DNA from: Luteimonas_C sp035250245
GTDB taxonomy: Bacteria; Pseudomonadota; Gammaproteobacteria; Xanthomonadales; Xanthomonadaceae
Direction of reading: 5' to 3'
NCBI GenBank assembly: GCA_035250245.1
Contig: DATFFH010000077.1
Location: 1 to 64,000, forward strand
DNA length: 64,000 bases
Below, piece by piece: positions 61,501-64,000 of this stretch; within the stretch, counting starts at the first letter, position 1; each line of letters starts with the position of its first letter. The position numbers and the translations under genes were made by a program. Below the pieces are notes generated by a model, which was not told the DNA's origin, did not search any database, and saw only the letters and a list, made by a program, of their open reading frames with translations.

Positions 61501-62577
61501 ATGCATCGAGCGATTCGAAAGGCAGGGACGGCCCTCTGGCTGGCAGTAACGTTAGCCGCCGCGTTGACCGGCACGGCCTGGGCGCAGCGGGTCGAAGGCG
61601 ACCGCGCCGGCGCGCAGGGCGTCTACGAGGCCGAAGTGCCGGTCAACAGCCAAAGCGAGAGCGAGCGCAAGGCCGGCCTGGCCCGCGCCCTGGCCCAGGT
61701 GCTGGGCAAGCTGTCGGGCGAGGGCAATGCGGCGATGCGTCCCGGCGTCGGCCAGGAGCTGCGCAAAGCCCAGGATTACGTAAAAAGCTACGACTATCGC
61801 CAGGACGAAGGCACGTCCGCCACCGGCGCGCCGACGTTCCGCACCACCCTGATCGCGCGTTTCGACCAGGACAAGGTCGATGGCATGGCCGCCTCGCTGG
61901 GCATTCCGGTCTGGCCGGAACCGCGGCCGAAGCCGGTGATCTGGCTGGCGATCGACGACGGCAAAGGCCCGCGTCTGGTTGGCCTGCCGCAGAACAATGT
62001 CGCCAAGCCGCTGACCCAGCGCGCGCTCGAACGCGGCTATCGGCTTGGCCTGCCGTCCGGCAGCGCCGCCGAACAAGCCGCGGTCGGCGCGATCTGGCGC
62101 GGCGATACCGGCGCGATCGCACGCCTGTCCTCGCGCTACAGCCCGCCGATGCAGCTGATCGGCAAGCTCTATCGCGCCAAGGGCGGCTGGACCGCCGACT
62201 GGACTTTCGTCGACAACGGCAAGGTGCTGACGCAGAAATCCGTCGATTCCGGCGATGCGCGCCGCGCCTTGGCCTCCGGCGCCGACGTCGCCGGCGACGC
62301 GCTGTCGCGCAAATACGCCAAGCGCAATGCGGTGGGACCGGCCGGCACGTACCGCGTCGCCTTCACCGGCATCGACAGCGCCGAGGATTTCATCCGCCTG
62401 TCCGCCTATCTGCAGAAGCTGCCGGTGGTGCGCAAGATCACGCCGGTCCGCGCCACGCCCGGCGTGTTGGAATACGACCTGGATCTGCTGACCGGCATCG
62501 CCGGGCTCAAGCGCATGGCCGACGAGGATGTGATCAGCGGCGGCGACGGCGAACCAGCCACCTTCCAACTGCGCTGA
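61501..62577 (+). CDS. DUF2066 exported protein
   Basis: 358 residues with signal peptide (LAVTLAAALTGTAWAQ). The DUF2066 domain (VYEAEVPVNSQSESERKAGL; ALAQVLGKLSGEGNAAMRPG; AQDYVKSYDYRQDEG; TTLIARFDQDKVDGM) is followed by a second region of unknown role. The DUF2066-perM-hda order is conserved in gammaproteobacteria. Function unknown. Confidence 0.9.
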   Translation: MHRAIRKAGTALWLAVTLAAALTGTAWAQRVEGDRAGAQGVYEAEVPVNSQSESERKAGLARALAQVLGKLSGEGNAAMRPGVGQELRKAQDYVKSYDYRQDEGTSATGAPTFRTTLIARFDQDKVDGMAASLGIPVWPEPRPKPVIWLAIDDGKGPRLVGLPQNNVAKPLTQRALERGYRLGLPSGSAAEQAAVGAIWRGDTGAIARLSSRYSPPMQLIGKLYRAKGGWTADWTFVDNGKVLTQKSVDSGDARRALASGADVAGDALSRKYAKRNAVGPAGTYRVAFTGIDSAEDFIRLSAYLQKLPVVRKITPVRATPGVLEYDLDLLTGIAGLKRMADEDVISGGDGEPATFQLR

Positions 62578-62584
62578 GGCGGTC

Positions 62585-63751
62585 ATGAACGAGACGGCGA
62601 TGGCCGATATCGCGCTGTTCCTCAAGCGCTTGCAATGGGGTTTGGTCGCATTGGCCGCGGGCTGGCTGATCTGGCTGCTCGCGCCGGTGCTGACGCCGTT
62701 CGTAATGGCCGCATTGCTCGGCTGGCTGGGCGATCCGCTGGTCGACCGGCTGCAGCGGGCGGGCCGCTCGCGCAACGTCGCGGTGACGCTGGTGTTCGTG
62801 GCGATGGCGCTGCTGATGATCCTGGTGCTGGCGCTGCTGGTGCCGGTGATCGAGGAACAGATCTCGACGCTGATCGAATCGTTGCCGCATTACCGCGACT
62901 GGATCATGCAGACGGCGCTGCCGTGGCTCGAAGCGCGCACCGGATTCCAGATCACGGCCTGGTTCGATTTGAACCATCTGATCGAACTGGTGCGCAGCAA
63001 TTGGGAACGCGCCGGCGGCGTGGCGACCACCGTGCTGGGCTATCTGTCGCGCTCCGGTTTCGCCTTGATCGCCTGGGTCGCGAACATCGTGCTGCTGCCG
63101 GTGCTGACCTTCTTCCTGCTGCGCGATTGGGATTTGTTCGTCGAGCGCGCCGCTTCGCTGGTGCCGCGCAAGCACATCGACACCGTCTCGCAGTTGGCCA
63201 AGGAATCCAGCGACGTGCTGGGCGGATTCCTGCGCGGCCAGCTGCTGGTGATGGTGATCTTGGGGATCATGTACGGCGTCGGTCTCTGGCTGGTCGGACT
63301 GGATCTGGGCATCCTGATCGGCATCGTCGCCGGCCTGCTGACTTTCGTGCCCTACCTGGGTCCGACCAGTGGCGTTTTGTTCGGCGTGATCGCCGCGCTG
63401 GTGCAGTACGGCGATTGGAAACACGTGGCCGGCGTGCTGGCGGTGTTCGGCATCGGCCAGGTGATCGAGAGCTATTGGCTGACGCCGAAGCTGGTGGGCG
63501 ATCGCATCGGCCTGCATCCGGTGGCGGTGATCTTCGCAGTGCTGGCCGGCGGGCAGTTGTTCGGCTTCCTGGGCATGCTGCTGGCGCTGCCGGTGGCGGC
63601 CATCGCCAACGTGCTGTTGCGCTATGCCCACCAGCGCTATACGCATAGCAAGCTGTACGGCGGCGACAAGCCGGAGATCCTGCTCGACCCGCGCGTTAGC
63701 GAGGGCGGCATTATCGTGCCGGCCGAAGACAAGGGCGCCGACCGCGAGTGA
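62585..63751 (+). CDS. perM: AI-2E family transporter (PerM)
   Basis: 388 residues, about seven or eight membrane helices. PerM/TqsA family: WLIWLLAPVLTPFVMAALLG, DPLVDRLQRAGRSRNVAVTL, LLPVLTFFLLRDWDLFVER, GGFLRGQLLVMVILGIMYGV and a final LGMLLALPVAAIANVLLRYA. Family members export small molecules; the substrate is not known here. Stop overlaps the hda GTG start. Confidence 0.93.
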   Translation: MNETAMADIALFLKRLQWGLVALAAGWLIWLLAPVLTPFVMAALLGWLGDPLVDRLQRAGRSRNVAVTLVFVAMALLMILVLALLVPVIEEQISTLIESLPHYRDWIMQTALPWLEARTGFQITAWFDLNHLIELVRSNWERAGGVATTVLGYLSRSGFALIAWVANIVLLPVLTFFLLRDWDLFVERAASLVPRKHIDTVSQLAKESSDVLGGFLRGQLLVMVILGIMYGVGLWLVGLDLGILIGIVAGLLTFVPYLGPTSGVLFGVIAALVQYGDWKHVAGVLAVFGIGQVIESYWLTPKLVGDRIGLHPVAVIFAVLAGGQLFGFLGMLLALPVAAIANVLLRYAHQRYTHSKLYGGDKPEILLDPRVSEGGIIVPAEDKGADRE

Positions 63752-64000
63752 GCCGCACCGGTTCCGGGCCGCAACTGCCGTTGGCGCTGCGCTATCCGCC
63801 CGATCAGCGCTTCGAGACGTTCGTCGGCGCGCCCGACGGCGCGTTGGCGCAATTGCAGGCGTTGGCCGAAAAGGATGCGTCCGAATGGGCGTATCTCAGC
63901 GGCCCCTCCGGCGTCGGCAAGACCCATTTGGCTTTGGCCGCTTGCGCCGCGGCGGAGGAAGCCGGGCGCCGCGCCGCTTATCTGCCGTTGCGCGCGGCCG
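63748..64000 (+). CDS. hda: DnaA regulatory inactivator Hda (3' end outside window)
   Basis: 84 codons visible from a GTG that overlaps the perM stop. QLPLALRYPPDQRFETFVG is the N-terminus with the clamp-binding QLPLAL motif, and Walker A is GPSGVGKTHLAL. Hda with the sliding clamp makes DnaA hydrolyse ATP after initiation. The AAA+ core continues beyond the window. Confidence 0.93.
   Translation, partial: MSRTGSGPQLPLALRYPPDQRFETFVGAPDGALAQLQALAEKDASEWAYLSGPSGVGKTHLALAACAAAEEAGRRAAYLPLRAA

Noticed and set aside
59652..62588. A 978-codon + strand frame across purN and purM
   Set aside because: Antisense to two clear purine genes and made long by GC bias at third positions.

Overview
The window is high-GC chromosomal DNA, densely coded. 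Its gene content and order point to a gammaproteobacterium of the Xanthomonadaceae, most like Lysobacter, Luteimonas or Stenotrophomonas. The main markers are the rpoN-hpf-ptsN-hprK-rapZ and EIIA(Man)-ptsH-ptsI-mgtE blocks, the lptB-lptA-lptC-kdsC-kdsD block, pilT-pilU, and many intergenic GTAG-headed inverted repeats of the kind known from Stenotrophomonas (SMAG/REP). This assignment is inference from gene families; no rRNA or tRNA gene was seen.

Layout. 0-16 kb is an accessory, envelope-facing stretch: the C-terminus of one YadA-like trimeric autotransporter, a secreted subtilase, a HExxH peptidase, three alpha/beta hydrolases (one just past 16 kb), a YceI-cytochrome b561-YceI cassette, a large hybrid sensor kinase, and a second, complete trimeric autotransporter. 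17-40 kb is mainly housekeeping: hemE, aroB-aroK, dodecin, pdxH, proC-yggS, pilT-pilU, slyD, tag, yqgE-ruvX, pyrB, mgtE and ptsI-ptsH-EIIA(Man). 40.25-47.99 kb is an accessory island. 48-64 kb is housekeeping again: rapZ-hprK-ptsN-hpf-rpoN-lptB-lptA-lptC-kdsC-kdsD, ibaG, murA, purM-purN, a DUF2066 gene, perM and hda.

The island lies between rapZ and EIIA(Man), inside a regulatory PTS cluster that is normally compact in this family. It contains a 1623-residue Sec-exported RHS/YD-repeat protein. Its C-terminal tip is AT-richer than the body and has an HExxH metallopeptidase-like motif, and a lipoprotein gene (candidate immunity) follows 27 nt downstream. Further along lie a 49-codon remnant of a second RHS-type tip, a candidate second immunity gene that overlaps it by ATGA and is split at a run of nine G, a 23-nt duplicate of RHS core sequence, four copies of a GTAG-ended repeat (D), and the cut-off N-terminus of a REP-associated tyrosine transposase (RAYT) abutting one copy. 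I read this as a polymorphic-toxin locus with an eroding toxin/immunity cassette and the debris of a RAYT/REP system.

The second theme is the intergenic repeats. At least five GTAG-headed families (A-D and F) are present, most as ~80-155 bp inverted pairs. The TAG at their edge serves as the stop codon of at least seven genes: the glutaredoxin-like gene, yceI, aroB, the BtuF-like gene, tag, the glycerate kinase-like gene and a lipoprotein esterase. Two further palindromes reach into N-terminal coding sequence, in purN and lptA, so repeat DNA has been built into gene edges here.

How the genes work together: rpoN, HPF, EIIA(Ntr), HPr kinase, RapZ, EIIA(Man), HPr, EI and MgtE form a regulatory (non-transporting) PTS. 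The Lpt and Kds genes supply Kdo and move LPS to the cell surface. Coordinates and reading frames were read directly; family names rest on motif recognition without database searches.
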